Assembly (NCBI GenBank): GCA_910578395.1
Contig: CAJTPZ010000003.1
Location: forward strand, 1-20,001
Length of the DNA: 20,001 nt
Source of the DNA: an uncultured Muribaculaceae bacterium
GTDB lineage: Bacteria > Bacteroidota > Bacteroidia > Bacteroidales > Muribaculaceae
Direction: 5' to 3'
The position numbers and the translations under genes were made by a program. How positions within the stretch are numbered: position 1 is the first letter of the stretch; every line of letters starts with the position of its first letter. The notes under the pieces are model-generated. The model searched no databases. It worked only from the letters and a program-made list of their open reading frames with translations, and was not told the origin of the DNA. Positions 1 to 8,519 of this stretch are shown one piece after another.

Positions 1-86
1 AAATCCGTGAATCTGCCTTCCATTTTGCAGCCCGAATCGGCGAAATTATCCCTGATATGCCTTATCTTTGCGAAACGGAGATTTAA
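1..86 (+). CDS. possible C-terminal tail of an upstream gene (partial)
   Basis: The frame starting at base 3 is open from the window edge to a TAA at 84-86 and reads as a protein-like tail of about 27 residues ending in PDMPYLCETEI. Frame 1 is also open, to about base 138, but its translation is richer in Lys, Phe and Leu and looks less like protein. No family can be recognised from so short a piece. The call rests only on composition. Confidence 0.25.
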   Translation, partial: IRESAFHFAARIGEIIPDMPYLCETEI

Positions 87-476
87 GAGCAAAAGAGAGC
101 TATTTTTATCTTTTTCCCTCCGCTTGAAGACAAACGAAGGTTAAAAATGTTAAATCTTCGATTTTCAGCGAAAAAACAAGTAAATTTCTGAGGCTTCTAT
201 CTTTTAAATCATAAACTACTGATAATCACTTAGCATAATATGCTGCATCGTAATGCATATTTTTTATATGTGTTGGATATTGTAGAATTTGGAAGAGAGA
301 ATATCGCTAATATCCTGAATTAAGATATGAGTCATAATCATATTTTAGATTGTGTCAGTCCATTTTATCAATGAAGTTGGGGAGGTGCGCAAATGGATGA
401 TTTCGGCAGAGTGATATGTGGAATGGTGGAGTGAATATAAATGCAAGATGTCACAGAATTTGATGCAGCATATTTT
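87..476. other. non-coding AT-rich stretch before the DUF262 operon
   Basis: No convincing reading frame was found on either strand. The stretch holds an imperfect AT-rich hairpin at 135-160 and ends at the promoter of the DUF262 pair. I saw no RNA gene, no long direct repeat and no insertion-sequence end. It may contain the transcription stop of the gene to the left. Confidence 0.5.
135..160. repeat. imperfect inverted repeat, possible terminator
   Basis: CGAAGGTTAA pairs with TTAAATCTTCG around a short A-rich loop, with one bulge. It lies about 50 bases past the putative stop at 84-86. There is no strong T-run on the plus strand, only ATTTT after the stem, so the terminator role is uncertain. 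Confidence 0.3.
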
Positions 477-484
477 TATCTTTG
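477..484 (+). promoter_or_regulatory. Bacteroidota -7 box (TATCTTTG) for the DUF262 pair
   Basis: TATCTTTG matches the TAnnTTTG consensus of the Bacteroidota primary sigma factor. It lies 25 bases before the ATG at 510, giving a leader of roughly 20 bases. A TTTG at 459-462 is closer than the usual -33 spacing of about 19 bases, so the -33 element is unclear. Confidence 0.65.
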
Positions 485-509
485 CAGATAACCTATAACA
501 TCTAAATTT

Positions 510-2297
510 ATGAGCGAGATATTCTTACAAGATGATATTCATATAACGGATTTGAGGAATCGTCGATTTTTCATTCCTTCATATCAAAGAGGTTACAAAT
601 GGAGACCTCGGGATGTAAAATATCTTATCAATGATCTACTTGAATATAATGGTGATAAGCCTTATTATATGCAGCCATTGGTGGTTGCGGAGAAGGATGG
701 TAAGTATATAGTTGTTGACGGGCAACAACGACTGACAACTTTCTTTTTGATTTGGCGACAACTAAACAAATATGGTTGTTTTGAGAATTATCCGTTTGGA
801 GAATCAACGTGTTTTTCGCTGGAATATGAGAAACGTCAGGAAAGTACAACATACCTTTCTTTTATTGGTGGCGAACTGTCTCTTATTACTCCGGATGTGC
901 GAAATTTCAAAAAAGCAGAGGAGGCGGTTGATGAGATTTTGAAGAACCTTGACGATGACCAGATTAGACATCTTGAAGAAAATTTCTTTAAGAAAGCTAC
1001 ATTTCTTTGGTATATGCTTGAAGATCCGGATAAAGGACCAAAGACATTTGAGCAATTGAATGGAAAGAGAATTGCATTGACAGATGTCGAACTGTGCAAA
1101 GTATTATTGCTATCTGATTCTTGCTCTTCAATCACTCAACGAAATGAAAGGGCTGCTGCGTGGCAAAATATGGAATATCGACTTCATGACAATCAGTTCT
1201 GTTCTTTCATATCCAAAGATTTTGTTGATTCGCATGATCAGAGCAGAATGAGTTATGTGCTGGATATTGCTCTGAGTAAGATGCGGGAAGAACAGAATGA
1301 GTATCTTGATTATCCTTTATACAACAGGTTGAAATCTGATATAAGAAATGGCAAGAACGTTTGGCGTAGCTTTATCCAGACTTTCCATAGAATGGAACAA
1401 ATGTTTGACAATACATTGTATTATAATCTTATCGGATTTCTGATAAATGGAACTTCAACCGAATTAAGGGATATAATGGAAGATTCCGTTTCTCCTGATT
1501 TTGGTAAAAAGCTTGTAAAGAGGATAAACGGATGGGTAGGTAATGAACCACTCGGTAATCTGGAATATAATAACGAAAAGACTAAACCTGCTTTGTTGCT
1601 TTTTAATATATTATGCGATCTGACTGTTAAGTCTACCGACAGCGACAAAATGGAAGATAAATATGGGTTTATACACAGATTCCGTTTTGATCTGATGAAA
1701 TCTGAAAAATATGATAAAGAGCATGTACACGCGACTCATAGCCAACAAATCAGATCTGCCATAGAATGGCAACAATGGATAAGGCAGATTCGTAAATATT
1801 TACCTGCAGATCAATTAAACGAAATTAAGTCGGAGTATTCTCAAATAATGGAAAAGGTAGAAAAGGTTTCTATCACTCCAATGCAGGGTGAAGATGAAGA
1901 GTCAATCAAGAAAAGACTGACAGAAGCTATCATGAAAGTGATCAGCTCATCGAAATTTGAGGATATCTTTAATGAGGTGAGTCGTATTGTTGGTGAAGGA
2001 GATGACGATGAGAAGCAAAATAGTATTGGTAACATGGCATTGCTTAATCTATCTATAAATAGAGACCAAGCATATGCTGCCGCACCGTTTGCAGTCAAAA
2101 GAGGCATTATACATGAACGGGTTAAACAAGGAGTATTCGTGCCAAAGGGCACTCAATTAATGTTTGATAAGAGTTTCCGACAGTCTCCGGATGAAATGTA
2201 TCATTGGGCCAAAGATAATTATGTCAATGGTGCCATGTCAGACAAAGATGCATTCATCGATTTTTTTATCGAAACTATCAATAAATTGAAAGCATGA
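510..2297 (+). CDS. DUF262-DUF1524 (GmrSD-type) nuclease-like protein
   Basis: This 595-residue protein has the DUF262 hallmarks PSYQRGYKW (about residues 23-31) and VDGQQRLTT (about 69-77), the ParB-like nucleotide-binding/hydrolysis fold. Its C-terminal third fits DUF1524, an HNH-type nuclease. It has EHVHATHS at about 404-411 in place of the usual EHIHAQN, and further on IGNMALLNLSINR followed by a FAVKRGIIHERVKQGVFVP-like stretch that is typical of the family. In the family, GmrSD cuts modified phage DNA and SspE acts on phosphorothioate-linked defence; which modification this protein would sense cannot be told. It is first in a two-gene unit and overlaps the next gene by ATGA. The start follows a -7 box by 25 bases. 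The DUF262 call is firm; the nuclease activity is likely but inferred. Confidence 0.85.
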   Translation: MSEIFLQDDIHITDLRNRRFFIPSYQRGYKWRPRDVKYLINDLLEYNGDKPYYMQPLVVAEKDGKYIVVDGQQRLTTFFLIWRQLNKYGCFENYPFGESTCFSLEYEKRQESTTYLSFIGGELSLITPDVRNFKKAEEAVDEILKNLDDDQIRHLEENFFKKATFLWYMLEDPDKGPKTFEQLNGKRIALTDVELCKVLLLSDSCSSITQRNERAAAWQNMEYRLHDNQFCSFISKDFVDSHDQSRMSYVLDIALSKMREEQNEYLDYPLYNRLKSDIRNGKNVWRSFIQTFHRMEQMFDNTLYYNLIGFLINGTSTELRDIMEDSVSPDFGKKLVKRINGWVGNEPLGNLEYNNEKTKPALLLFNILCDLTVKSTDSDKMEDKYGFIHRFRFDLMKSEKYDKEHVHATHSQQIRSAIEWQQWIRQIRKYLPADQLNEIKSEYSQIMEKVEKVSITPMQGEDEESIKKRLTEAIMKVISSSKFEDIFNEVSRIVGEGDDDEKQNSIGNMALLNLSINRDQAYAAAPFAVKRGIIHERVKQGVFVPKGTQLMFDKSFRQSPDEMYHWAKDNYVNGAMSDKDAFIDFFIETINKLKA

Positions 2298-4618
2298 GTA
2301 AAATAGAACAAAATAAGACTTTCTATCAATTGATTTCAGAACCTTTGATTATTCCGGACTATCAGAGAGACTATGCACAGGGAAGAGTCAATGATTTAAA
2401 AATTTTGGAAACCCGAAGAATTTTCATTGGTGATATCATAGAGGCATCTACCAACCGACGACGGCAGACACATCTCGGACTGGTATTCGGATCGGATAAC
2501 AATGGGCTCAATGGATTTGTAGCTGTTGATGGACAGCAGCGGTTGACTACGTGTTTCTTGTTTCATCTTTATATCTCCAAAAGTCTATCAAATAATGCGG
2601 AATCCGGGTTATTTGAGAGGTTACGCAATTTTGGCTGGCATGGTCGAATCTATGCCTCGGAGTTTACGGATTTCTTGTTTGATACAGACTGGAAGATTAC
2701 TGATAAATTTGATCAATCCTTGTCGGGTAATTTGCAGCAATCTAAGGATTATTTCTCTGTTTGGGAGAAAGATCCGACTGTCAATAATATGCTCGTTATA
2801 CTTGATGAAATTCATAGTCAGATGGGAAAACTGGAGGGATATTCTACACAGGAGATTGAGAGCAACCTTATTTCAGATGAATGTCGGCTCAACTTTGACT
2901 ATATGAAGCTTGAAGAGGGCACCGATGAGTTTCAGTATCAGAAAATGAATTCTCGTGGACGTGATTTGACAACTTATGAATTATTCAAACAGAGATTCAT
3001 GAGGGAGTGTGATGTTTCTGAGGATGTAAAGGATAAATTAGATAACAGATGGCTTATATTCTTTGATAAACTGGCTATCGAAAATAATTCAGAGGCTGAC
3101 ATTTTTCTGCAAAATTATATAAATGAAACAGCTCTTTGGATGGGGGTAAAATATTCAGGAGAGTCTTATCAGTTTGTTTCTCAGATAGGGAATAGCAAGG
3201 TAAAGGGAAATAGAACTGATGTTGGATTCGTCGGATTTGGCGCTTATAAAGAATTTTGTGAACATTTATCGGAGTGGGAGCAAATAACGGATTGGCTTGT
3301 CGCTAATTATGCGAAAACTATAGAAAGTATAGAGCATTTTTGGTATGAAGATGAGAGTACAAGGTTCATAGATATATTTGAGTCCGCCGATTATCAGGCG
3401 AGAACTATAAATTATGCTATATGCCATTATGCAAAGGTAACAGGGTTCGGATCATTGAATGAGGATAATTTCAAGCTCTGGTGGAGACCTGTGCACAACT
3501 TAATAGCGAATACAGATATATATCAAAGTAAATTTCCCGATGTATTAAAGGCGATAGAAAAACTGCCGGCTGACAACTTATATTTGTATCTGAAGGATTC
3601 AAGTATTTCCGGATTTAGTGAATATCAGAGTAAAGAAGAACGTCGGAAAGCAATTATGTGTCTGGATCAACCAGATATGACAGAACTTTTCGCTGATCAA
3701 GAGAAACGCCAACGTTTCCATGGTCAAATCGGGCTTCTTCTGCCAGATGATAATCATGTTACAACACAAGTCTGGAAAACTGTTGTCTCCACATACGAAA
3801 ATCTTGTTGGGGATAGATATATTTATGGACATACTTCCGATTTTGATTTCATAACCGCTATGTTGACATTTGTTGGAGAGGATTATGGTTATGATACTAT
3901 AAACGGCCTGAGACTAAAGTATGAGACAGGTCATCTCAGAGGGCAGAAAATACCAGCCCGGTGGATTCATAAAATGATTTTCCAGTATATGGATCAAGGT
4001 AAGATTGGAGAAGCTGTTACTCCTGCGATTTTCTTCCAAAATTGTAGAGAGACATGGTTGGAAAAATACTCAATGCTATCTTATGAGGATAAGAAAAACT
4101 ACGCCTGGATAAAATATATCCTTGAAAATTACGAAGAGTGTTATAAGGTTTTCTCAGATTCACATTATGGTAAAATTACAAAAAAAGACGGAAATCTTTG
4201 GCTTTACCTCAAAACGAACAAAAATGAGAAGGATATCTTACTGTCAAATAAACGTAAGGCCGTGATTGAACGATTGGCTGATTTAGAAGACTGGTGGATT
4301 AGTGATCATGATGTAGTAAAACGCTATTCTGACTATCCCTATCTAAAAGTAGTATTCGTTTCAAATAATATCTGGGTAGGAATTTCACGAAACTCCGGCA
4401 TAGATATTCCCAATGTACTCCCTGATTATATTTGGTCTGGCACATGGAATATTGCTTGGACATGGTTCCCTTCGGATATATTGAATAATTTTCATGAGCA
4501 CGAGCATGAGTCATTTGAGCAATATATAGAAAATCTGTCAAGAGAATTGCGAAAATTCTGTTTGCAGTTTGTTGAGAGTCTTAATCTAACAAATAAAGAT
4601 ATTATTGCTTCAAGTTGA
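2294..4618 (+). CDS. DUF262 protein with unrecognised C-terminal region
   Basis: This 774-residue partner of the preceding gene begins at an ATGA overlap, which implies translational coupling. The DUF262 motifs are IPDYQRDYAQGR (about residues 20-31) and VDGQQRLTT (about 78-86), with the family's YQKMNSRGRDLTTYELFKQRF segment near 215-235. I found no DUF1524 HNH pattern. The last 110 residues hold a Trp-rich region (WVGISRNSG, WSGTWNIAWTWFP) that could be a recognition or sensor domain. Tandem DUF262 genes with one HNH-bearing and one HNH-lacking member fit a two-subunit defence enzyme. That reading is inference; the DUF262 assignment is not in doubt. Confidence 0.83.
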   Translation: MSKIEQNKTFYQLISEPLIIPDYQRDYAQGRVNDLKILETRRIFIGDIIEASTNRRRQTHLGLVFGSDNNGLNGFVAVDGQQRLTTCFLFHLYISKSLSNNAESGLFERLRNFGWHGRIYASEFTDFLFDTDWKITDKFDQSLSGNLQQSKDYFSVWEKDPTVNNMLVILDEIHSQMGKLEGYSTQEIESNLISDECRLNFDYMKLEEGTDEFQYQKMNSRGRDLTTYELFKQRFMRECDVSEDVKDKLDNRWLIFFDKLAIENNSEADIFLQNYINETALWMGVKYSGESYQFVSQIGNSKVKGNRTDVGFVGFGAYKEFCEHLSEWEQITDWLVANYAKTIESIEHFWYEDESTRFIDIFESADYQARTINYAICHYAKVTGFGSLNEDNFKLWWRPVHNLIANTDIYQSKFPDVLKAIEKLPADNLYLYLKDSSISGFSEYQSKEERRKAIMCLDQPDMTELFADQEKRQRFHGQIGLLLPDDNHVTTQVWKTVVSTYENLVGDRYIYGHTSDFDFITAMLTFVGEDYGYDTINGLRLKYETGHLRGQKIPARWIHKMIFQYMDQGKIGEAVTPAIFFQNCRETWLEKYSMLSYEDKKNYAWIKYILENYEECYKVFSDSHYGKITKKDGNLWLYLKTNKNEKDILLSNKRKAVIERLADLEDWWISDHDVVKRYSDYPYLKVVFVSNNIWVGISRNSGIDIPNVLPDYIWSGTWNIAWTWFPSDILNNFHEHEHESFEQYIENLSRELRKFCLQFVESLNLTNKDIIASS

Positions 4619-4665
4619 TATTATACAGATTAAGTTGTGGTGCAGCCGTAGACTGAGGTCAATAT

Positions 4666-5181
4666 TTATTTTATCGGATCGGTGCAGTATTGGCGGCGGC
4701 CGCAGCGGGAGCAGTGTTCACCGCGCCATACACTGTCGAATTGCTCCAAGGCAGCATCTACAAGTGATGGCTCGCCGGTAAGAATACCGGCCTCGAAGTT
4801 GCGACGGTTGCTGCTCTTCATTCCTATTCCGGCTCCCGTCAGATTGGCGGAGCCGATGTAGGCTGTTGCGAAATCGAAGATTAGCATCTTGAAGTGTACC
4901 CTCGGGCAGAGCATACGTTCTAATCCGGTTTTAAGTATCGGGTAGCGATCGAAATCTTCGCGGAATGCAGGACCCGGCTCTTTGGCATGTATAAGGCGTA
5001 TCTCTACGCCGCGTTTCAATAAGTCGGCAAGTAAGCCGAGAAAAGGTTGGGTCCTTGTTCCTGATTTAACGTGGAGATCTTTTATGTCGGCTGTACCAAT
5101 CCAGAGCGACCTCTTCACAGAAGCCACTCTTTCAATGACCTTATCGTAATGGTCTTTCCCTGATATAAACTCCAATGCCAT
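4666..5181 (-). CDS. single-HKD phospholipase D-family protein with Cys/His tail
   Basis: The 171-residue protein has one PLD/Nuc-type catalytic motif: HFKMLIFD (H96, K98, D103) followed by YIGSANLTGAGIG (S111, N113) and an acidic NFEAGI near 128-133. Single-HKD proteins of this size usually dimerise to form a phosphodiesterase or nuclease. The N-terminus (FISGKDHYDKVIERVASVKR) is the normal PLD-like entry strand and helix, so it looks complete. The C-terminal end has H156, C157, C160 and C166, a possible zinc site. It lies 198 bases past the viaA stop with its own -7 box, and converges on the DUF262 pair. It could be a defence nuclease or a repair enzyme; its substrate is unknown. Confidence 0.8.
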   Translation of the reverse strand: MALEFISGKDHYDKVIERVASVKRSLWIGTADIKDLHVKSGTRTQPFLGLLADLLKRGVEIRLIHAKEPGPAFREDFDRYPILKTGLERMLCPRVHFKMLIFDFATAYIGSANLTGAGIGMKSSNRRNFEAGILTGEPSLVDAALEQFDSVWRGEHCSRCGRRQYCTDPIK

Positions 5182-5185
5182 AGTA

Positions 5186-5193
5186 CAAAGTTA
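5186..5193 (-). promoter_or_regulatory. -7 box (TAACTTTG) implying a leaderless PLD transcript
   Basis: Read on the minus strand, TAACTTTG lies only four bases before the ATG at 5181. The Bacteroidota start site normally falls a few bases after this box, so transcription would begin at or next to the start codon. Confidence 0.55.
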
Positions 5194-5379
5194 CTTATTT
5201 TTGTGAGATATAGGTAATAATTGTAGTAGGGAGACATGGCTATGTCGTCATTTACTTTGGCAAGTTGTGAGTCCACTTCCGGCAATGATGAAAGGTGATG
5301 TAATTTGCACAATGCCATGTTGTTGACAGGCGTTTGTGGATAAGCCATAAGTTTGGGTTGATTTTGAATGTCGGTTGTT

Positions 5380-6711
5380 TTACACTACCCAGATCTTATC
5401 CATTACTTTATCATACCCGTGTCTGTAACGACCTATTTGTAGGGCGTAAAATCGAGTGCCGAGCGATTTTTCTGTATCAATTCTTTCTTTTGTCACCGGT
5501 CGGGGGGTAGGAAACTGGAAGTCGGATATAATAAGAACATCCGCCATTTCAAATGTACCTTTCTGCAATACATGGATAGCCTCAGTAAGCATCTGTTCGC
5601 CATCGGTGCCACCGCTGAAACTATCTTTGAGAAAGTTATCAAGCTTACCCCAATTTCGTGGTTTGGCAAGGTCGATTGATTTTGCGTGAACTGAAAAGCT
5701 AATCAAAAAGCAAGATCGTTTCTGCCGTTTTGCCATACGGAGCAGTTGCTTTAGCAAAGAGAACGCAATCCGCTCCGGCTGACCGGACATTGAACCACTG
5801 GTGTCAATGCCTACAATAATCGGACCTTTGGTCAGTCTTGGGTCTTTACGGCGTTCCTCACTTTTCTTCGGCTTATCTTTTCCGGGGCTACTGAATTGTT
5901 GCAGTTCTTTGGTTGCATATCGCTTATAGAATAGATCTTCAGGCATGGACAATTCGACAGGCAGCACTCGTTCAAGATTGTTACCGTATTCCACACGGTC
6001 AATCTTTTCCGCCGACGAGTTTTTGGCGACTGTTACTGGCAAGAATTTGCAGATAATAGTATCGTTTTCTTCCTTGGATGGGTCTTTATCTCTACCAATT
6101 AAATCCACTATTTCTTTGATCTGCGGATAGCGGTGAATGTAATTGTCTATCTTCTTTTTATCCTCATAGTCTTGAGTACCAGCATATTTACAATAAGTTT
6201 CAAACTTCTTTTTTGAGCGTTCCAGCATCTGACGTTCATGTCGGTCGAGTTTAGCCTGGCAAGCATTCTCCCAATCACTTGTCAAGGCGGAGAATACCGC
6301 CTCTTTGTCATTGGTCTTGAATTGAGCAGAGTATCCGGCAAGATTAACATCATATTTTGAATATCTGGCTTTAATGGTGTCGCATATCTGCTGCCACATC
6401 ATACGTTTTTGCTCAATCGGTGCATTTCGAAATTGAGCAATCATATCCAGTTCTTTTATTATTTTGAGTTGCAAGTCTCTAAACTGTTCCAACAGGGCGG
6501 TAAAGAATGAAATCAAATTCTCCTTCAGCACTTCTACCCATGTCGGGTCAGATCCATCAATCTGCGGATTGCTGTCTATGACCTCCTGCATATACTCGGC
6601 GAGACAATCGTCTTTGGGCATCGATGGCGGCATTTCGCCATATTCCATGTAGAAATCAAATGCCTCATTGTATTCATCGAGTTTGGTATCGACATCAGTA
6701 TAGTCAATCAT
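5380..6711 (-). CDS. viaA: ViaA-like VWA-domain protein, partner of RavA
   Basis: This 443-residue protein has a long helical N-terminal part and a C-terminal VWA domain. The MIDAS motif is intact: DTSGSMSG (about 303-310), the threonine in FSGGTDG (about 365-371) and ISDF (about 395-398). The segments GPIIVGIDTSGSM, SGGTD and the closing DKIWVV match E. coli ViaA, which has GPIIVCVDTSGSM, RGGTD and DHIWRF. ViaA binds the RavA MoxR ATPase and stimulates it, and the E. coli pair has been tied to respiratory complexes, membrane lipids and aminoglycoside uptake. The start codon overlaps the ravA stop by ATGA. The length is close to the family's roughly 480 residues. I am confident in the family; the process it serves here is open. 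Confidence 0.85.
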   Translation of the reverse strand: MIDYTDVDTKLDEYNEAFDFYMEYGEMPPSMPKDDCLAEYMQEVIDSNPQIDGSDPTWVEVLKENLISFFTALLEQFRDLQLKIIKELDMIAQFRNAPIEQKRMMWQQICDTIKARYSKYDVNLAGYSAQFKTNDKEAVFSALTSDWENACQAKLDRHERQMLERSKKKFETYCKYAGTQDYEDKKKIDNYIHRYPQIKEIVDLIGRDKDPSKEENDTIICKFLPVTVAKNSSAEKIDRVEYGNNLERVLPVELSMPEDLFYKRYATKELQQFSSPGKDKPKKSEERRKDPRLTKGPIIVGIDTSGSMSGQPERIAFSLLKQLLRMAKRQKRSCFLISFSVHAKSIDLAKPRNWGKLDNFLKDSFSGGTDGEQMLTEAIHVLQKGTFEMADVLIISDFQFPTPRPVTKERIDTEKSLGTRFYALQIGRYRHGYDKVMDKIWVV

Positions 6712-8303
6712 TTTATCATCATTACTACGTTATTGAGCTTTACCTCTGTTGTTTTTATCAATTCGCCAACCTCCTTTATCATTTTGTTGACCAAAGCAAG
6801 CTCTGCCGCCGAGAGAAATATATTGTCTCCGTTGTTGAAATTGGCAGCCACTATCTGTTCCCAATCAGATACACAGGTTTTGAAAACCTCCTGAATCATT
6901 GCAATGCGTTGATATACGGGCAATGTCGGTGTTGTCTCCGATGAATTTACCGGATTCGTTCCCTTCCTTCGGAATGCGTATGGAGTTCCGTCAATGATGG
7001 CTCCGTTCTGACATCGTTGTATCTTTACTTTTGTAAGACTGGTTGCGTTCTGTGACTTTGCATCAAACGGATGACCGGGAACCAGACAGTGAATGATGAT
7101 TTTATTACGTTTAGTGTCATAATACTTCACACCATCGCGAGGCTGATTGGTGAGTGACGTATAATCCCACTTTGAGAAAAATGTATCTCCATCGGGATAG
7201 TTTTCTACGAGATAATAAAAGTAGTCATACTCAGCGAAATCGGTGGGGGCTGAATTGAGGCGTGACGGTGTATTTTGCTGAACTTGCTGTCTCTTATGAG
7301 TCATCATCTGTAGCAATGACTTGTCTATCTTATTCATGCCTTTGACCACCGCATCGGATATACTTGAGGTAACAGCATTGAGTACATGGGGTATGCACTC
7401 GTCATCATTCCAGAAACAATGAATGAGCAGCAGATAGTCCGATAGATTTATCTCCGTTCTGCCATTAAGATACGCCGAAGTCTGCATAAATCTATAAGCT
7501 TTGCGCCAGCGTCGGTCGGAAACGTAATAGCGGAGTTGATTTCCATCTTCCTTTTCCAATGCGGCAAGACTTTTGCGCACTGCTTTTATTGCATTGACCA
7601 CTGAATCGTGGAGTCCGAGCTTACAGGACTCTTTTTGCCAGCAGGCATATAACTCGTCGGTGATAAAGAGAGTATCCGGCAGCTCGTTTAGCGCAGTGCC
7701 GGATGACTTTATCATCTTGAAAAATGAAGCGTCACTCTCTATGCAGTTGGATACCATACGCACAAGGAAGCGGTCCCAAAGTGCTTCCAGTCCCTCATCT
7801 TTTGCTGGAAGTTCATTGCTGGCAGCTATCAGAACCTTCATAGGCGTATGCATGATCTGACCGCCATTGTGGAAAATATGCTCGTTGATTACAGTAAGCA
7901 GAGTATTTTGAATTGACGGTCCCGCCTTCCATATCTCATCGAGAAACACCACATCAGCATCCGGCAGATAGCCGATGGTCAATCGTTCATATCTGTCGTC
8001 ATTTTTAAGATGTGAAATGGAGATTGGTCCGAATATCTCATCGGGAGTACTGAATCGAGACATCAGATAGTCGAAAGACTTTCCATTTTTAAACACCATC
8101 TTCAGTCGGCTTGCAACCATTGACTTTGCTGTTCCGGGAGGTCCGAGAAGAAACATATTCTCTCCGGCCACAGCACACAGCAGAGCTACGGCTATAATCT
8201 GTTCTTTCTCATAGACACCTTGCGACATCCACTCGATAAGTTGTCTGATATGTTCTCTCGGCGTAGAGGGGAGAAGTGATGTTGGCTTTATTTTCTTTGT
8301 CAT
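6708..8303 (-). CDS. ravA: RavA-like MoxR-family AAA+ ATPase
   Basis: From the ATG at 8303 the protein has 531 residues. It shows Walker A GPPGTAKS (54-61), Walker B VVFLDE (118-123), sensor 1 AASNELP (about 160-166) and an arginine finger in ALWDRFLVR (R178). RavA-specific stretches are clear: YLMSRFSTPDEIFGP, LDEIWKAGPSIQNTLLT and YVSDRRWRKA. The C-terminal part, where E. coli RavA has its LARA domain, is divergent and longer. A longer frame opens at 8402, but its first 33 residues are Arg/His-rich and do not match RavA. The 8303 start overlaps the stop of a short upstream frame by ATGA. The ATPase is followed directly by its VWA partner and preceded by two FtsZ-like genes. Confidence 0.88.
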   Translation of the reverse strand: MTKKIKPTSLLPSTPREHIRQLIEWMSQGVYEKEQIIAVALLCAVAGENMFLLGPPGTAKSMVASRLKMVFKNGKSFDYLMSRFSTPDEIFGPISISHLKNDDRYERLTIGYLPDADVVFLDEIWKAGPSIQNTLLTVINEHIFHNGGQIMHTPMKVLIAASNELPAKDEGLEALWDRFLVRMVSNCIESDASFFKMIKSSGTALNELPDTLFITDELYACWQKESCKLGLHDSVVNAIKAVRKSLAALEKEDGNQLRYYVSDRRWRKAYRFMQTSAYLNGRTEINLSDYLLLIHCFWNDDECIPHVLNAVTSSISDAVVKGMNKIDKSLLQMMTHKRQQVQQNTPSRLNSAPTDFAEYDYFYYLVENYPDGDTFFSKWDYTSLTNQPRDGVKYYDTKRNKIIIHCLVPGHPFDAKSQNATSLTKVKIQRCQNGAIIDGTPYAFRRKGTNPVNSSETTPTLPVYQRIAMIQEVFKTCVSDWEQIVAANFNNGDNIFLSAAELALVNKMIKEVGELIKTTEVKLNNVVMMIK

Positions 8304-8371
8304 ATTATGGGACGGAGCTGATAATGTTCGACCGTAACGGCGGAGTACTCGTGGGTCATACGAGGTCGCAT
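8300..8371 (-). CDS. possible 23-codon leader ORF coupled to ravA
   Basis: On the minus strand a short frame starts at the ATG at 8371 (MRPRMTHEYSAVTVEHYQ...) and stops with a TGA that shares bases with the ravA ATG at 8303. The frame remains open a further 16 codons upstream without an ATG. It fills part of a 216-base gap inside an otherwise tight operon. It could be a leader peptide that couples translation to ravA, or chance. Confidence 0.3.
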   Translation of the reverse strand: MRPRMTHEYSAVTVEHYQLRPII

Positions 8372-8471
8372 GTCGGTAAAGTCGGTGCGTTGTGCGAAGC
8401 ACCCGGTCTGACCGCAGAATTAGCTCCGATGTATATCAGATTTAGATGTTATTCCCGGAATATTTTACCTG

Positions 8472-8500
8472 AGATCTCTTCTGAGACTTTATAGAGATCT
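8472..8500. repeat. inverted repeat AGATCTCT / AGAGATCT
   Basis: There is a perfect 8-base inverted repeat with a 13-base loop, 20 bases past the end of the FtsZ-like gene and upstream of ravA. Read in the operon direction it is not followed by a U-tract. An mRNA processing or attenuation hairpin is more plausible than a full terminator. Confidence 0.4.
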
Positions 8501-8519
8501 TTCTATTTGGATAATTATC

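Noticed and set aside
63..70. TATCTTTG as a further promoter
   Set aside because: It fits the -7 consensus but lies inside a possible coding tail and has no gene at a sensible distance downstream.
5115..5348. 77-codon minus-strand frame between viaA and the PLD gene
   Set aside because: It overlaps the PLD N-terminus in another frame and runs through the PLD -7 box. Part of it (LPEVDSQLAKVNDDIAMSPY) looks protein-like, so a remnant cannot be ruled out, but nothing supports expression.
8304..8402. 33-residue N-terminal extension of RavA
   Set aside because: The extension is Arg/His-rich, has no match to RavA, and the ATG at 8303 gives the usual N-terminus.
8276..8494. 72-codon plus-strand frame upstream of ravA
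   Set aside because: It has no promoter or family signal and lies antisense to the ravA leader.
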